DNA of 64,000 nt from Priestia koreensis (GCF_001274935.1 NZ_LILC01000023.1:248001-312000); one strand, 5' to 3'. Positions 30,549 to 40,300 are shown, counted from the stretch's first letter. Notes: a model not told the origin generated them from the letters alone. A program made the numbers and translations.

Positions 30549-30651
30549 TTGGACTCCTCCTTTTTCATCTTCTCCCTCCCATTTTTTCACATTTGTTTCT
30601 ATTTTAGACGTGCTTACTTAAAGTTTACATAATATAATTATTGTAAATAAA

Positions 30652-30686
30652 AAAGCCCAAAGCGTATAGCATGCGCTTTGGGCTTT
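30652..30686. terminator. Terminator of aspartokinase
   Basis: Thirteen-bp perfect arms (30652-30664 with 30674-30686), AAAGCCCAAAGCG type, with T6 on the minus strand. Confidence 0.88.
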
Positions 30687-30692
30687 CGTAAT

Positions 30693-32075
30693 TTAGTGTA
30701 GGTTTGAATAGGAAATCGAAAAAATTTCATTAAAATATACTTCATAAAGTGCTCGGACCGCTTTGTCATGGGAAGCTGACTTTACACCGAACATCATGCT
30801 CACTTCAGATGAGCCCTGATTAATCATCTCGATGTTTACACCGGCACGTGCGAATGCGTTTGTCGCTTTCGCGGCCACACCAACCGTGCTGTTCATTCCT
30901 TCTCCAACGACCATCACAAGCGCCAAATCACGCTCGACGGTAATATCATCGACTTCAAGCTCTGCTTGAATACGAGCAATCACCCGTTCTTCCACTTCCT
31001 TTGTCCACTGATTCTCTCGCATGATCACAGAGATGTTATCGATTCCTGAAGGGGTGTGCTCATATGAGATGTGCTCATCTTCTAAAATCTCGAGAAGCTT
31101 ACGACCAAACCCAACTTCTCTATTCATTAAATACTTACTCACGTGAATATTACAGAACCCTTTATCGCTTGCAATTCCGACGACAGGCATATCATTGTAA
31201 TTACGCTCTGAGACAATGTACGTCCCTCTTGCCGCAGGGTTGTTTGTATTTTTCACGCAAACCGCGATGCCAGCCTTTACGACCGGCTGTAGTGCTTCAT
31301 CATGAAAAACAGAAAATCCTGAATAAGCAAGCTCGCGCATTTCACGATAGGTTAAGTCCTTGATTTCCTTCGGATTCGGAACAATCGTTGGATTTACACA
31401 ATAAATAGAATCGACATCTGTAAAATTCTCATACAGTTCTGCTTGAACGCCCGCTGCTACGATGGAACCGGTAATATCAGAACCACCTCTTGGGAACGTG
31501 ACGATATTTCCTTGTTTTGAATAGCCAAAGAATCCTGGAACAACTAAAATACCCGAACGCTCGCGAAGTTTTTCTAGCAACGCGTAAGACTCTGGAAGAA
31601 CACGTGCCATTCCAGGCTGATCAGTCACCAAAATCCCGGCATCCTTCGGGCTTACGTAATGTGCTTCTTTTCCGAGCGCATTTAAATACGCGGCCATTAG
31701 CTTCGCATTGTTATCCTCTCCGCTCGCTTTTAACGCATCTGCAAGACGTAATGAATCATGCTGATACTCTTGGATTAGGCCGTTGAGTGAAGACTCAATT
31801 TGTTCAATTAGCGTATGTTTCAGGGAAAGCTGTGAGGCGATCTCTTCATATCGATTTAACACAAGCTTCATTTCTTTTTCATATGTACGGCCAGATACCA
31901 CAGCACCTGTTAACTGAATGAGCAAATCCGTCATTTTTGTATCTTCATTGAATCGTTTTCCTGGTGCTGATACAACGATGATTTTTCGTTTCGGGTCAGC
32001 ACCGATAATTTTTGCGACTTGCTGAAATTTTTCAGCACTGGCAACAGAGCTTCCTCCAAATTTTGCAACTTTCAT
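30693..32075 (-). CDS. Aspartokinase (class III-like)
   Basis: A 460-residue kinase phosphorylating aspartate, the first step to lysine, threonine and methionine. KFGGSSVAS at residues 4-12 is the ATP-site signature; FPRGGSDITG and a C-terminal pair of ACT domains (about 310-455) complete the family plan. Length and sequence resemble the threonine-type aspartokinase (YclM) of Bacilli. RBS AAGGAAGTG. Its leader shows no lysine riboswitch or T-box. Confidence 0.88.
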   Translation of the reverse strand: MKVAKFGGSSVASAEKFQQVAKIIGADPKRKIIVVSAPGKRFNEDTKMTDLLIQLTGAVVSGRTYEKEMKLVLNRYEEIASQLSLKHTLIEQIESSLNGLIQEYQHDSLRLADALKASGEDNNAKLMAAYLNALGKEAHYVSPKDAGILVTDQPGMARVLPESYALLEKLRERSGILVVPGFFGYSKQGNIVTFPRGGSDITGSIVAAGVQAELYENFTDVDSIYCVNPTIVPNPKEIKDLTYREMRELAYSGFSVFHDEALQPVVKAGIAVCVKNTNNPAARGTYIVSERNYNDMPVVGIASDKGFCNIHVSKYLMNREVGFGRKLLEILEDEHISYEHTPSGIDNISVIMRENQWTKEVEERVIARIQAELEVDDITVERDLALVMVVGEGMNSTVGVAAKATNAFARAGVNIEMINQGSSEVSMMFGVKSASHDKAVRALYEVYFNEIFSISYSNLH

Positions 32076-32203
32076 GTGACGTACACTTCCTTATCTATTT
32101 AGCTTCTCAATAATTGATTTTCCTATCATAACACACTTGAATGCGGTTGTGTGCTAAAATATCTTATTTTTCCAAAAACGATTCTTTACGTCATTTCTAT
32201 ACT

Positions 32204-32249
32204 AAAATACCCTCTTTAAGCGCTTCTTACTGCTCAAAGAGGGTATTTT
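32204..32249. terminator. Terminator of the fru operon
   Basis: Fourteen-bp perfect arms AAAATACCCTCTTT (32204-32217) and its complement (32236-32249), T-rich on both outer sides. Confidence 0.85.
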
Positions 32250-32252
32250 TTA

Positions 32253-34127
32253 TTATTCTGCTTTCACTGGTTTTTTCAATAGACCGACGATTAGTGCCGT
32301 CACGATTGAACCGATTACGATTGCTAGTAAGTATAGCAACCAGTTTCCTCTTACAATGGGCACTACGAAAATTCCACCGTGTGGAGCTGGTAATTGAATA
32401 TGGAACATCATTGCAAGCGCCCCAGCTACTGCTGCACCGATCACCGATGCCGGAATAACACGGGCTGGATCTGCTGCTGCAAAAGGAATCGCTCCTTCTG
32501 TAATGAATGATAATCCCATAACATAACACGTTTTACCTGCTTCACGCTCTGCTTTTGTGAACTTGTTGCGGAATAGCGTAGTAGCAATAGCAAGACCTAG
32601 TGGTGGAACCATTCCTCCTGCCATGATCGCCGCGTGTGGTGCAAAATTTCCACCATCGATCATAGCAATCCCAAATGTGAAAGCTGCTTTATTGATTGGA
32701 CCACCCATATCGATGGCCATCATACCGCCTAAAATTAAGCCAAGTAAAACAAGGTTTCCAGTTCCCATGTTACCTAACCAATGATTTAAACCGTCATTAA
32801 TGGCTTTAACTGGACCGTTAACAACAAACAGCATCACTAAGCCCGTTAGTAAAATCCCAAATACAGGATAGAGTAGAACTGGTTTAATACCATCTAATGC
32901 TTGTGGAAGCTTGCTAAATACTTTTTTCAATCCAACTACAATGTAACCTGCTAAGAACCCGGCAATTAATCCGCCTAAGAATCCAGATCCTCCCGTAACA
33001 GCCATGAGTCCCCCAACCATACCAGGTGCAAGACCAGGACGATCAGCAATACTCATTGCGATAAACCCAGCAAGAACAGGTACCATTAGCTTGAAGGCGT
33101 TATCTCCGCCAATAATACTTAACGTTTCACCAATCGTTTTGATCGTTTCATTATCAGGAAATTTCTTTTCTAATACGAGTGAGAAGATGAACGAAATCGC
33201 AATTAAAATCCCGCCCCCAACAACAAATGGAAGCATGTTTGATACACCATTCATAAGATGCTTATAGAACCCTTTACGCTCCTTGGCACCTGTGCTTTCG
33301 CCTTCTGCTTTTTTATCGCTATGGTAGATAGGCGCATCACCTTTTGAAGCTTGCTCTAACAATTGTTGCGGCTTACGAATCGCTTCTGCTACTGGAACAA
33401 TAATGACTTTTTTTCCTGCAAAACGCTGCATTTCAACCTGTTTATCTGCTGCGACGATAATTGCGGGAGCGTTTTCAATTTCATCCTGTGTGAGCGCATT
33501 TTTAATTCCGCTTGACCCGTTTGTTTCTACTTTTACTTGTAGTCCAAGCTCTTTTGCTTTTGCCTTTAGACTATCTGCCGCCATGTACGTATGCGCGATT
33601 CCTGTTGGACAAGCTGTTACAGCGAGGATCGTCCCTGCTTCGTGCACTTCTTCCTCTTCTTCTTCCGCATTTTCGCTTTCTTTCGCATCAATAGCGGCGA
33701 TTACTTCGTCAACGCTCGTAGCGTTTAACAGCGTTTGACGGAAATCTGCATCCATCAATAGCATAGAAAGACGAGAGAGCGTTTCTAGATGGGCATTATT
33801 CGCTCCTTCGCTTGCTGCAATCATGAAAAATAAGTGAGCCGGCTGTCCGTCAAGCGATTCATAATCAATACCTTCTTTAGAGCGACCAAACGCAATCGCA
33901 GGCGTTTTAACAGCCGCTGTTTTCGCATGTGGAATGGCAATCCCCTCACCAATTCCCGTTGTACTTTGCGCTTCACGACCTAAGATTGCCTCTTTATACT
34001 GATCACGATCGACTAATCTTCCTGCTTCTCCAAGCTTACCCACTAATTCGTCGATCACATCAGATTTAGATGTACTGTGCAAATCAAGTATGATCGTATC
34101 TCTTTTTAGTAGTTCAGTAATCTTCAT
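32253..34127 (-). CDS. fruA: Fructose-specific PTS enzyme IIABC
   Basis: A 624-residue fused PTS permease that imports fructose as fructose-1-phosphate. IIA is at 1-148 with phospho-His67 (IPHAKT); an acidic linker (about 150-165) leads to IIB with phospho-Cys173 (TACPTGIAHTYM); IIC membrane segments run from about 290 to 620. Third gene of fruR-fruK-fruA, 13 bp after fruK. Confidence 0.95.
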   Translation of the reverse strand: MKITELLKRDTIILDLHSTSKSDVIDELVGKLGEAGRLVDRDQYKEAILGREAQSTTGIGEGIAIPHAKTAAVKTPAIAFGRSKEGIDYESLDGQPAHLFFMIAASEGANNAHLETLSRLSMLLMDADFRQTLLNATSVDEVIAAIDAKESENAEEEEEEVHEAGTILAVTACPTGIAHTYMAADSLKAKAKELGLQVKVETNGSSGIKNALTQDEIENAPAIIVAADKQVEMQRFAGKKVIIVPVAEAIRKPQQLLEQASKGDAPIYHSDKKAEGESTGAKERKGFYKHLMNGVSNMLPFVVGGGILIAISFIFSLVLEKKFPDNETIKTIGETLSIIGGDNAFKLMVPVLAGFIAMSIADRPGLAPGMVGGLMAVTGGSGFLGGLIAGFLAGYIVVGLKKVFSKLPQALDGIKPVLLYPVFGILLTGLVMLFVVNGPVKAINDGLNHWLGNMGTGNLVLLGLILGGMMAIDMGGPINKAAFTFGIAMIDGGNFAPHAAIMAGGMVPPLGLAIATTLFRNKFTKAEREAGKTCYVMGLSFITEGAIPFAAADPARVIPASVIGAAVAGALAMMFHIQLPAPHGGIFVVPIVRGNWLLYLLAIVIGSIVTALIVGLLKKPVKAE

Positions 34128-34140
34128 CCGTATCTCCCCC

Positions 34141-35055
34141 TCAACCTCTTTGTGTAATCTCTATCTCTTTTTTTAATTTTTCTACATGTTCTGCTGTGCA
34201 AAGACCAACTGAGAATGCCGTTGCACTACCTGACGCCACACCTTGGTGAAAAGCCTTCATCAAATCCTGATCTTGTGAGTAGGAAGCTAAAAACCCTCCA
34301 ACCAATGAGTCCCCAGCACCGACTGAATTTTTCACCGTTCCTTTTGGTGCATTGGCTTGGTAAACACCCGCTTCGTTAATAAGCAAGGCTCCGTCTCCTG
34401 CCATCGAAATCACGACATTTTTTGCACCCATGTCCACTAATTTTTGACCGTATGGAATTGCCTCATTCACTGTTTGAATATCAACATTAAACAATTCACC
34501 TAGCTCATGGTGATTTGGTTTAATAAGAAACGGCTTGTGTGGCACTAAATCTAGCAGTGCTTTGCCACTTGTATCAACCACTACTTCTACATTTTTCTCT
34601 ACGGCCTTTTTAGTCAGCTCTTCATAAAAGTTTTTTGGAAGAGATGCAGGAATACTTCCAGCTAAAACGAGAAGGTCGCCTCGTTGCATCTGTTCAATTT
34701 GCTCATACAAAGCTTGAATATTGTCAGCTGAAATCATGGAACCTTGTCCGTTTATTTCGGTTTCGTCTCCTGTTTTTAGCTTGATGTTAATACGCGTATC
34801 GCCTTCTGCCTGAATGAATCCGGTTTCAATTCCTTCATTTTGTAGATAGTCTTGAACATAGCGTCCCGTAAAGCCACCAACAAAGCCTAGCGCTTTACTT
34901 GTAGAGCCCAATCGTTTCAAGACACGAGATACGTTAATCCCTTTTCCTCCTGGTGATTTCACATCGGAAGTCGTTCTGTTTAATCCGCCTAACTCAAAAT
35001 TTTCTACGTATACGACATAATCAACGGATGGATTTAATGTGCATGTATATATCAT
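34141..35055 (-). CDS. fruK: 1-phosphofructokinase
   Basis: A 304-residue PfkB-family kinase converting fructose-1-phosphate to fructose-1,6-bisphosphate. SPGGKGINVSRVL (about 34-46) is the first PfkB signature and GAGDSLVGGF near 247-256 holds the catalytic aspartate. Its start overlaps the fruR stop by four bases. Confidence 0.93.
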   Translation of the reverse strand: MIYTCTLNPSVDYVVYVENFELGGLNRTTSDVKSPGGKGINVSRVLKRLGSTSKALGFVGGFTGRYVQDYLQNEGIETGFIQAEGDTRINIKLKTGDETEINGQGSMISADNIQALYEQIEQMQRGDLLVLAGSIPASLPKNFYEELTKKAVEKNVEVVVDTSGKALLDLVPHKPFLIKPNHHELGELFNVDIQTVNEAIPYGQKLVDMGAKNVVISMAGDGALLINEAGVYQANAPKGTVKNSVGAGDSLVGGFLASYSQDQDLMKAFHQGVASGSATAFSVGLCTAEHVEKLKKEIEITQRG

Positions 35056-35810
35056 GGTGACACAACCTTTACTTCTGTTTTCTCTTCTAGTTTCGCTTGG
35101 ATCGTATAGTCTTCACTTGTGGCATTCGTGATGATAGCTGCTTCTGATAAATCCGCCACTTTAGCAAAGCTTACTTCCATGAACTTTGAATCATCTGAAA
35201 GAATGTATGCATTTTGCGATAAATCAATCGCCATTTTCTTAATTAAGGCCTCTTCAGGATCCGGTGTTGTATATCCGTATACCGGATGAATCCCATTCAC
35301 GCCCATAAAGCATTTATCAAATCGATACTGCTGAAGACTGACAAGAGCACCTTGCCCAATGAGAGCACCCGTCTTTTGCTTGACTGACCCTCCTATTAAG
35401 TAGAGAGGATGCTGCTGCTCCATGAGTGCCTGCAGATGTGGCAGTCCATTCGTTACAATTACCACGTTCTTATGAAGCAAAAATGGAATCATTTCGAACG
35501 TTGTCGTTCCTGCGTCAATGTATATGCAATCGCCGTTTTTCACAAGGCCTGCAGCATATTCAGCTATTTTCTTTTTTTCATGAGTGTTTTTGGATGATTT
35601 CTCAATAACGCTCGGCTCTGCACTTTTGTTTTGTAATAGGGAAGCACCGCCATGTACGCGCTTTAATAATTTTCGTTCTTCTAAATGACTGAGATCACGT
35701 CTGATTGTTGATTCAGAGGCATCTGTCAGTTCTAATATCTCTTGAAGCTTAATGACACCTTTTTCTTTTAATGCGTCTAAAATGAGCTGATGTCTCTCTG
35801 GTGTAAGCAC
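35052..35810 (-). CDS. fruR: DeoR-family fructose operon repressor
   Basis: A 252-residue regulator: N-terminal DeoR winged helix (residues 3-57, with TDASESTIRRDLSHLEERKLL) and a sugar-phosphate-binding DeoRC domain (about 75-235). It is expected to release DNA on binding fructose-1-phosphate. GTG start after GAAGGTGAAAA. First gene of the operon, so autoregulated. Confidence 0.92.
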   Translation of the reverse strand: MLTPERHQLILDALKEKGVIKLQEILELTDASESTIRRDLSHLEERKLLKRVHGGASLLQNKSAEPSVIEKSSKNTHEKKKIAEYAAGLVKNGDCIYIDAGTTTFEMIPFLLHKNVVIVTNGLPHLQALMEQQHPLYLIGGSVKQKTGALIGQGALVSLQQYRFDKCFMGVNGIHPVYGYTTPDPEEALIKKMAIDLSQNAYILSDDSKFMEVSFAKVADLSEAAIITNATSEDYTIQAKLEEKTEVKVVSP

Positions 35811-35824
35811 CTTTTCACCTTCTT

Positions 35825-35953
35825 CTAAAACGCTTTCATTTCTTTAACGTATGTATAATGTACCATATACAAATCTACAAATCAATCAAAAAAAATCATT
35901 TTCATTCAAAAACATCCAAAAATTCATCATTTATTCTACAAAACATTCAAAAA
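35825..35953 (-). promoter_or_regulatory. fru operon control region: repeated FruR-type boxes and a partial cre
   Basis: Three decamers CATTCAAAAA, CATCCAAAAA and CATTCAAAAA (plus-strand reading) lie at 35903-35912, 35913-35922 and 35944-35953, about three helical turns apart, as direct-repeat half-sites for a DeoR-type repressor. A likely -10 TATACA is at 35852-35857 with TTGTAG 17 bases upstream. TGAAAGCGTTTTAG (35825-35838) is a partial CcpA site near the start codon. Confidence 0.45.
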
Positions 35954-35970
35954 CCATCACTAAATGAATA

Positions 35971-35996
35971 AAAACCTTCACGATAATGAAGGTTTT
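35971..35996. terminator. Terminator of the 47-codon membrane gene
   Basis: AAAACCTTCA (35971-35980) pairs with TGAAGGTTTT (35987-35996); TTTTTATTC follows on the minus strand. Confidence 0.75.
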
Positions 35997-36027
35997 GTTA
36001 AAGAATCGTTCATTTCATTTAAATGCT

Positions 36028-36171
36028 TTATTTCGCAACTAATAAACTTAGTACGTAAATACCGCTTGCTACAACGGTTGAAATTGCTACTCGGTAACCG
36101 AATTGCTTTAAACGACCTACAGCAAATGTTTTCAGGCTATCATTGGCTTCTTGTTGAAGGGCTTTTTCCAT
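36028..36171 (-). CDS. Small membrane protein, 47 residues
   Basis: An ORF with AAAAGGAGG about 12 bases before its ATG and a terminator 32 bp after its stop. The product has a polar helical N-terminus (MEKALQQEANDSLKTFAVGR) and a single hydrophobic segment (about residues 28-46, VAISTVVASGIYVLSLLVA). Third positions vary as in real genes. The family is unknown. A longer plus-strand reading frame over the same stretch has no RBS and is a shadow. Confidence 0.65.
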   Translation of the reverse strand: MEKALQQEANDSLKTFAVGRLKQFGYRVAISTVVASGIYVLSLLVAK

Positions 36172-36270
36172 TTCTATAAATCGCCTCCTTTTGATCAAGC
36201 AAATAGATGAAGCTATTTCTACTAGTATATGTAGCCATCTAAAAGTTACTCGTGATAAAAAGGAATTTTT

Positions 36271-37167
36271 TTATAATCCGGCTCCGTCCATTAACCTCTT
36301 GACAATCTTTTGATAATCTTCTGGGTTGACGCCAGGAGCAAATTCTTCTGGCACTTCATTTAAATCTGGGATAGGTGCTCCTGGTGGCGTACCTTGGATG
36401 ACTTCAAGCGGTTTGCCGTCTTCAGGATGCGGCCCTTTCCAAATCTGCCCGAGGCTTTTATAATCCTCATCGCTAAACGTATACAATTTCCGATGTGTGC
36501 CAACAGATTCAAATTTTCGCGTTGCGTCAAATTTGGCATTACTCAAATCAGGAACCGGAAGCATCTTCGTCACATCGACTCCTGTAGCCATTTCAAGCGC
36601 TCTTGCATATGCCACAACGTGGACGCCTCCCCGCACAAGCAGGTACCCAATCATTTCTCTTGCAACAGGATTGTCCGTCATCTCATACACACGCATTTTG
36701 TGAGTGCGGGCACCACATTCAAGGAAGAAATTATGAAGAAGGTCGAGCACTAGATTGCCACTATTAAAAACATTGTCACCGCTCCACGATTTCCCCATTG
36801 AATTTGCGGGAATAGCCGTTTGAGCATTTACGATAAAATGATGCGTATTGCGCTTATCAACAGCTTCTTGCATTGGGGTGAGATTGGGATCGCCGTTAAA
36901 CGTTGTTCCTTCTAGCATTAAGTTAATAGCGTTTGTAACTAATTCGACATGACCAAATTCTTCAGCGGTAATGCTTGCCACTAGCTCATAAAAAGGACGG
37001 TATTTCTTTTTTTGTCGAAAGTTAAACGATTGAAACATGTAGTTGTTTAAGGTCGACATTTCCCCAAACTTTCCACCTAGAAGTTCTTGAACAGCCGCAG
37101 CACCGTTTGGATCTGGATAATCCGACTTCGGCAATTCAATTAATAACCGATCCATTCGCTTAAACAT
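36271..37167 (-). CDS. Manganese catalase
   Basis: A 298-residue ferritin-like dimanganese catalase that disproportionates hydrogen peroxide. Probable metal ligands are Glu36 (FGEMSTL), Glu70 and His73 (EEFGH), Glu150 (LECGAR) and His183 (GGVHVV). Family length and C-terminal proline-rich tail agree with Bacillus YdbD/CotJC-like proteins; the longer size fits a vegetative or stress enzyme more than CotJC. RBS AAGGAGGGG. Monocistronic. Confidence 0.9.
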   Translation of the reverse strand: MFKRMDRLLIELPKSDYPDPNGAAAVQELLGGKFGEMSTLNNYMFQSFNFRQKKKYRPFYELVASITAEEFGHVELVTNAINLMLEGTTFNGDPNLTPMQEAVDKRNTHHFIVNAQTAIPANSMGKSWSGDNVFNSGNLVLDLLHNFFLECGARTHKMRVYEMTDNPVAREMIGYLLVRGGVHVVAYARALEMATGVDVTKMLPVPDLSNAKFDATRKFESVGTHRKLYTFSDEDYKSLGQIWKGPHPEDGKPLEVIQGTPPGAPIPDLNEVPEEFAPGVNPEDYQKIVKRLMDGAGL

Positions 37168-37281
37168 TACAACCCCTCCTTATCCCTAGTTGTATTCAAG
37201 CATTAGATTGTACTATTCATCTATTCACGCTTTTCAACTATTCTCATTGTCGAATCCTTTTCCCCTGACCCGATAACGAAC

Positions 37282-37312
37282 AAAAAAAAGAAGGTGACAA
37301 CTACTCACCTTC
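37282..37312 (-). terminator. Terminator of the yuzF-like gene
   Basis: GAAGGTGA and TCACCTTC pair perfectly around a seven-base loop; T8 follows on the minus strand. Confidence 0.8.
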
Positions 37313-37363
37313 CTCTTGACTAAATTCCACGTGCTTCCAACAACCAACTAGATTCTGTTTTTT

Positions 37364-37597
37364 TTAGTTAGGCATAATCCAGACGATTTGCTGAATTCTG
37401 ATGAAAAATGGCGTTGCTTTCGCTTCTACTACAACATGATCAGGCTTTACGTCTTTTACTTTTCCTCGTACACTACCTCTTGTTGTTTCAATGACCACTT
37501 CTTTACCAATAACAGACTGAAGGGTTTGATACACGTACGCATCAATAACCGAAACCATATAAGGTGTTTGATACTCTCGCTCTTGCTCATAGGACAT
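37364..37597 (-). CDS. yuzF: YuzF-family protein (DUF2642)
   Basis: A 77-residue protein with the DUF2642 core: DAYVYQTLQSVIGKEVVIET, GSVRGKVKDVKPDHVVVE and FFIRIQQIVWIMP. Beta-rich and Sm-like in predicted fold; often linked to sporulation in Bacilli, but its role is unproven. RBS GGAGC about 12 bases before the ATG. Confidence 0.8.
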   Translation of the reverse strand: MSYEQEREYQTPYMVSVIDAYVYQTLQSVIGKEVVIETTRGSVRGKVKDVKPDHVVVEAKATPFFIRIQQIVWIMPN

Positions 37598-37668
37598 ACC
37601 GATAAAAGCTCCTCTCTAATTCCTGATTCGCTTCTAGTTTATGTCGACTCGCCTATAAGGGTGACGCT

Positions 37669-38910
37669 TTATGATACAATTTTCAATTCAAAAAGAGCAT
37701 TTGCCCATTCAATAGACTCTACATAGGCGTGAAAAACGTCGCTTTCTTCTATAGATAGTTTTGATGCATGGTTACTCAACTGCGTCCACAGCGCTTGTTC
37801 AATAGACAAACTTAAGTCTAGTACTTGTTTTAAGAGATTATCTCCTCCCCGAAGCGCATGCTTTAGCTCTTCTAAGATCGGTAAATCGAGAAGAACCTGC
37901 TCCATCGGAATTTGGAGAATAACATCCATAAGCGAAAACATCCCTGCTAGGAAAAAACTGGACCCATTATGCTTCTGACCAATTTTATCCGCGATGGATT
38001 CACACATTTTAGCTCGTGTTAAGCATATTTTGAAGATTTCCTCTGGAATCTCTTTTGTCATACTTTGCTGTTCGCGAATCATGAGTACATACACCCATTT
38101 TTGTAGCTCATTTAACCCTAAAAGAACAATTGCATGACGAATCGATTTGATGGCCGAGCGCCTTCGATAAGCAGGTGAATTGATAAGCTTCAGCAATTTA
38201 TACGATAGTGAGAGATCTTGCTCGATAATTTGCGAAATATGGTCGATTTGAGGCTCTTTTTTTGATAAATGATGAATGAGCTCATAATAAGTCCGAAAAT
38301 ATGCTGGAACATCGTGCGCCTTAATGACCTTTGGTTTACTTAAAAGATAGCCTTGAAAATAGGTAAACCCTTCCCTTACCGCCTGCTCAAACGTCTCTTT
38401 GTCTTCTATTTTCTCCGCCAACCACTTAATAGGATAGGCACGAATCGATTCAAACATCCGCTCACGTTGGGCGATCGTTGTATTTAAAAAATCCACTTTA
38501 ATAATGTCTGCATAGGGCAGAAGCTTGTAAGAATCTATATTATTTTCTAGAAAGTCATAGTCATCGAGCGCAATACGATACCCTAGTTGCTTAAGCTCCT
38601 TGCAGGTAGCGATAATTTCTTCCGTTGGCTTTACCGTTTCTAGAATTTCAATAACAATATGATTAGGATTAAAATAAATTGGAAACCGTTGGACAAGTAA
38701 TTTATCGGTAAAATTAATAAAACACGGCTTTCCTTCTGATAACTTCTCGATTCCAATATTTAAGAAAGAATTAACCAGTACATCGGCTGTCGCCTTATCA
38801 CCATCAATTCCTAAAAAACGATTTTCCTGGCTTTGTCGATACAATAATTCGTAAGCGACTACGTCTTTTGATAAGCTAAATATTGGCTGTCGTGCAACAA
38901 AAACCTCCAT
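37669..38910 (-). CDS. EAL-HDOD signalling protein, YuxH-like
   Basis: A 413-residue protein with a degenerate EAL domain (about 1-195; YELLYR replaces EAL and catalytic acids are lacking although ALDDYDF is recognisable) and an HDOD domain (about 200-400). This layout is the YuxH/CdgJ family. It is unlikely to hydrolyse cyclic-di-GMP and is more probably a regulator through protein contacts. Monocistronic. Confidence 0.85.
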   Translation of the reverse strand: MEVFVARQPIFSLSKDVVAYELLYRQSQENRFLGIDGDKATADVLVNSFLNIGIEKLSEGKPCFINFTDKLLVQRFPIYFNPNHIVIEILETVKPTEEIIATCKELKQLGYRIALDDYDFLENNIDSYKLLPYADIIKVDFLNTTIAQRERMFESIRAYPIKWLAEKIEDKETFEQAVREGFTYFQGYLLSKPKVIKAHDVPAYFRTYYELIHHLSKKEPQIDHISQIIEQDLSLSYKLLKLINSPAYRRRSAIKSIRHAIVLLGLNELQKWVYVLMIREQQSMTKEIPEEIFKICLTRAKMCESIADKIGQKHNGSSFFLAGMFSLMDVILQIPMEQVLLDLPILEELKHALRGGDNLLKQVLDLSLSIEQALWTQLSNHASKLSIEESDVFHAYVESIEWANALFELKIVS

Positions 38911-39107
38911 GTAAAAAAAAGCCCCCTATTCTTTCACTTCCAGTTCGCCCTCTCTCATATTTTCCCATACTGTCATTATCCTAAATTTTTCTCGATTCGA
39001 CAAATATTTTTTTGCAAAAAAAACCATTTTTATTACTTTTTCGACTATTCTACTCCATGATAAGGGTAAATAATATACATGAAGCTAAACAAGGAGAGAC
39101 GTATAGA

Positions 39108-39374
39108 ATGGATGAACAGTTTAAATGCACCTTTCGTATACAGGAAGTAATTGAAGTAGACAAGCAAACAAAACAAGCGTTTATAAAAAGCAAAATGACT
39201 GATCTTATTCATGAGCAAATCTTATTTGAAGGGGTTTTACGCGTTCGCTTTAATGAGTTTGGCATTTATCCGGTAGCAAAAGACATTGCCGCTGCGCTAC
39301 CCATTCCTTCGCTGCAAAAAAAGCTCCTCGCAGAAGTAAGGCGCTATCTTCGTCCGCATAAAAATTTCCTGTGA
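39108..39374 (+). CDS. Small hypothetical protein
   Basis: An 88-residue soluble protein without a family I recognise: strands in CTFRIQEVIEVDKQTKQAFIKSKMTD, then EGVLRVRFNEFGIYPVAKDIAAALPIP and a basic C-terminus. The open frame begins at 39012, but AAGGAGAG lies nine bases before the ATG at 39108, so that start is used. It ends at a strong shared terminator with folD. Confidence 0.6.
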   Translation: MDEQFKCTFRIQEVIEVDKQTKQAFIKSKMTDLIHEQILFEGVLRVRFNEFGIYPVAKDIAAALPIPSLQKKLLAEVRRYLRPHKNFL

Positions 39375-39376
39375 AC

Positions 39377-39412
39377 AAACAAGACCAGAGAACGCGTCCT
39401 CTGGTCTTGTTT
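39377..39412. terminator. Bidirectional terminator between the small gene and folD
   Basis: Fourteen-bp perfect arms AAACAAGACCAGAG (39377-39390) and complement (39399-39412). Confidence 0.85.
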
Positions 39413-39413
39413 A

Positions 39414-40271
39414 TTATTTACTTACGTGATGGATGACCTTTGCCGCCTCAACCGTATTTTTCAGAAGCATGGTAATCGTCATGGGACCCACACCGCCTGG
39501 TACAGGTGTAAGATAACCTGCCACTTCTTTTACGCTATCAAAATCAACATCTCCAACGAGCTTGCCGTTTTCTGATGTATTTCCAACATCAATCACAATC
39601 GCGCCTTCTTTTACGTCCTCTGCTGTCACGAGTCGAGGTTTCCCAACCGCGGCTACAATAATATCCGCCTCTTTAAGTAAAACCGATAAATTCTTTGTGC
39701 GAGAATGAGCAATCGTTACCGTCGCATGTTCTTGAAGAAGAAGCATTGCAACTGGTTTTCCGACAATATTACTTCTTCCTACTACTACCGCATGCTTTCC
39801 TTCTATCGTTTCACCAGAGCGCTTAATCAGTTCAATGATGCCATGAGGTGTACAGGGTAAATAGCACTCATCCCCAATGACCATGTTCCCAACGCTTATC
39901 GGATGAAATCCATCTACATCTTTCTTAGGATCAATCGCATTTAGGACGGCCTTTTCATCAATATGTTTCGGTAAAGGTAATTGAACTAAAATACCATGAA
40001 CATTCGGATTTTCATTCAGTGCCTGAATATCCGCTAACAATTCTTCCTGAGTGATAGAAACCTCTCTCTTTAACACTTCAGAAGCAACTCCAATTTCTTC
40101 ACACGCACGCGCTTTCGCTTTCACGTATGACTGCGAAGCCGGATTTTCTCCTACTAAAATGACAGATAGTCCTGGGATAATCTGCTGATCTCTAAGTTGC
40201 TGAACTTCTTCTTTTAGCGCAGCGCGAATTTCTACCGCTACTTCTTTTCCTTTAATAATAGTGGCCGTCAT
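39414..40271 (-). CDS. folD: Methylenetetrahydrofolate dehydrogenase/cyclohydrolase
   Basis: A 285-residue bifunctional enzyme interconverting 5,10-methylene-THF and 10-formyl-THF, supplying purine synthesis. SYVKAKARACEEIG carries the catalytic lysine, VQLPLPKHI and DVDGFHP flank the folate pocket, GRSNIVGKP binds the nucleotide and PVPGGVGPMT is the C-terminal signature. PurR boxes upstream indicate purine control, as in B. subtilis. Confidence 0.95.
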   Translation of the reverse strand: MTATIIKGKEVAVEIRAALKEEVQQLRDQQIIPGLSVILVGENPASQSYVKAKARACEEIGVASEVLKREVSITQEELLADIQALNENPNVHGILVQLPLPKHIDEKAVLNAIDPKKDVDGFHPISVGNMVIGDECYLPCTPHGIIELIKRSGETIEGKHAVVVGRSNIVGKPVAMLLLQEHATVTIAHSRTKNLSVLLKEADIIVAAVGKPRLVTAEDVKEGAIVIDVGNTSENGKLVGDVDFDSVKEVAGYLTPVPGGVGPMTITMLLKNTVEAAKVIHHVSK

Positions 40272-40300
40272 AATCTCGCTCCTTCTTCTGTTAGGTTACC

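Noticed and set aside
30693..32250. Lysine riboswitch or T-box before aspartokinase
   Set aside because: The 175-bp upstream gap shows no suitable structure, only the fru terminator and a weak 5-bp dyad.
35964..36179. 71-codon plus-strand ORF
   Set aside because: It lies antisense to the better supported 47-codon gene, starts in a terminator and lacks an RBS.
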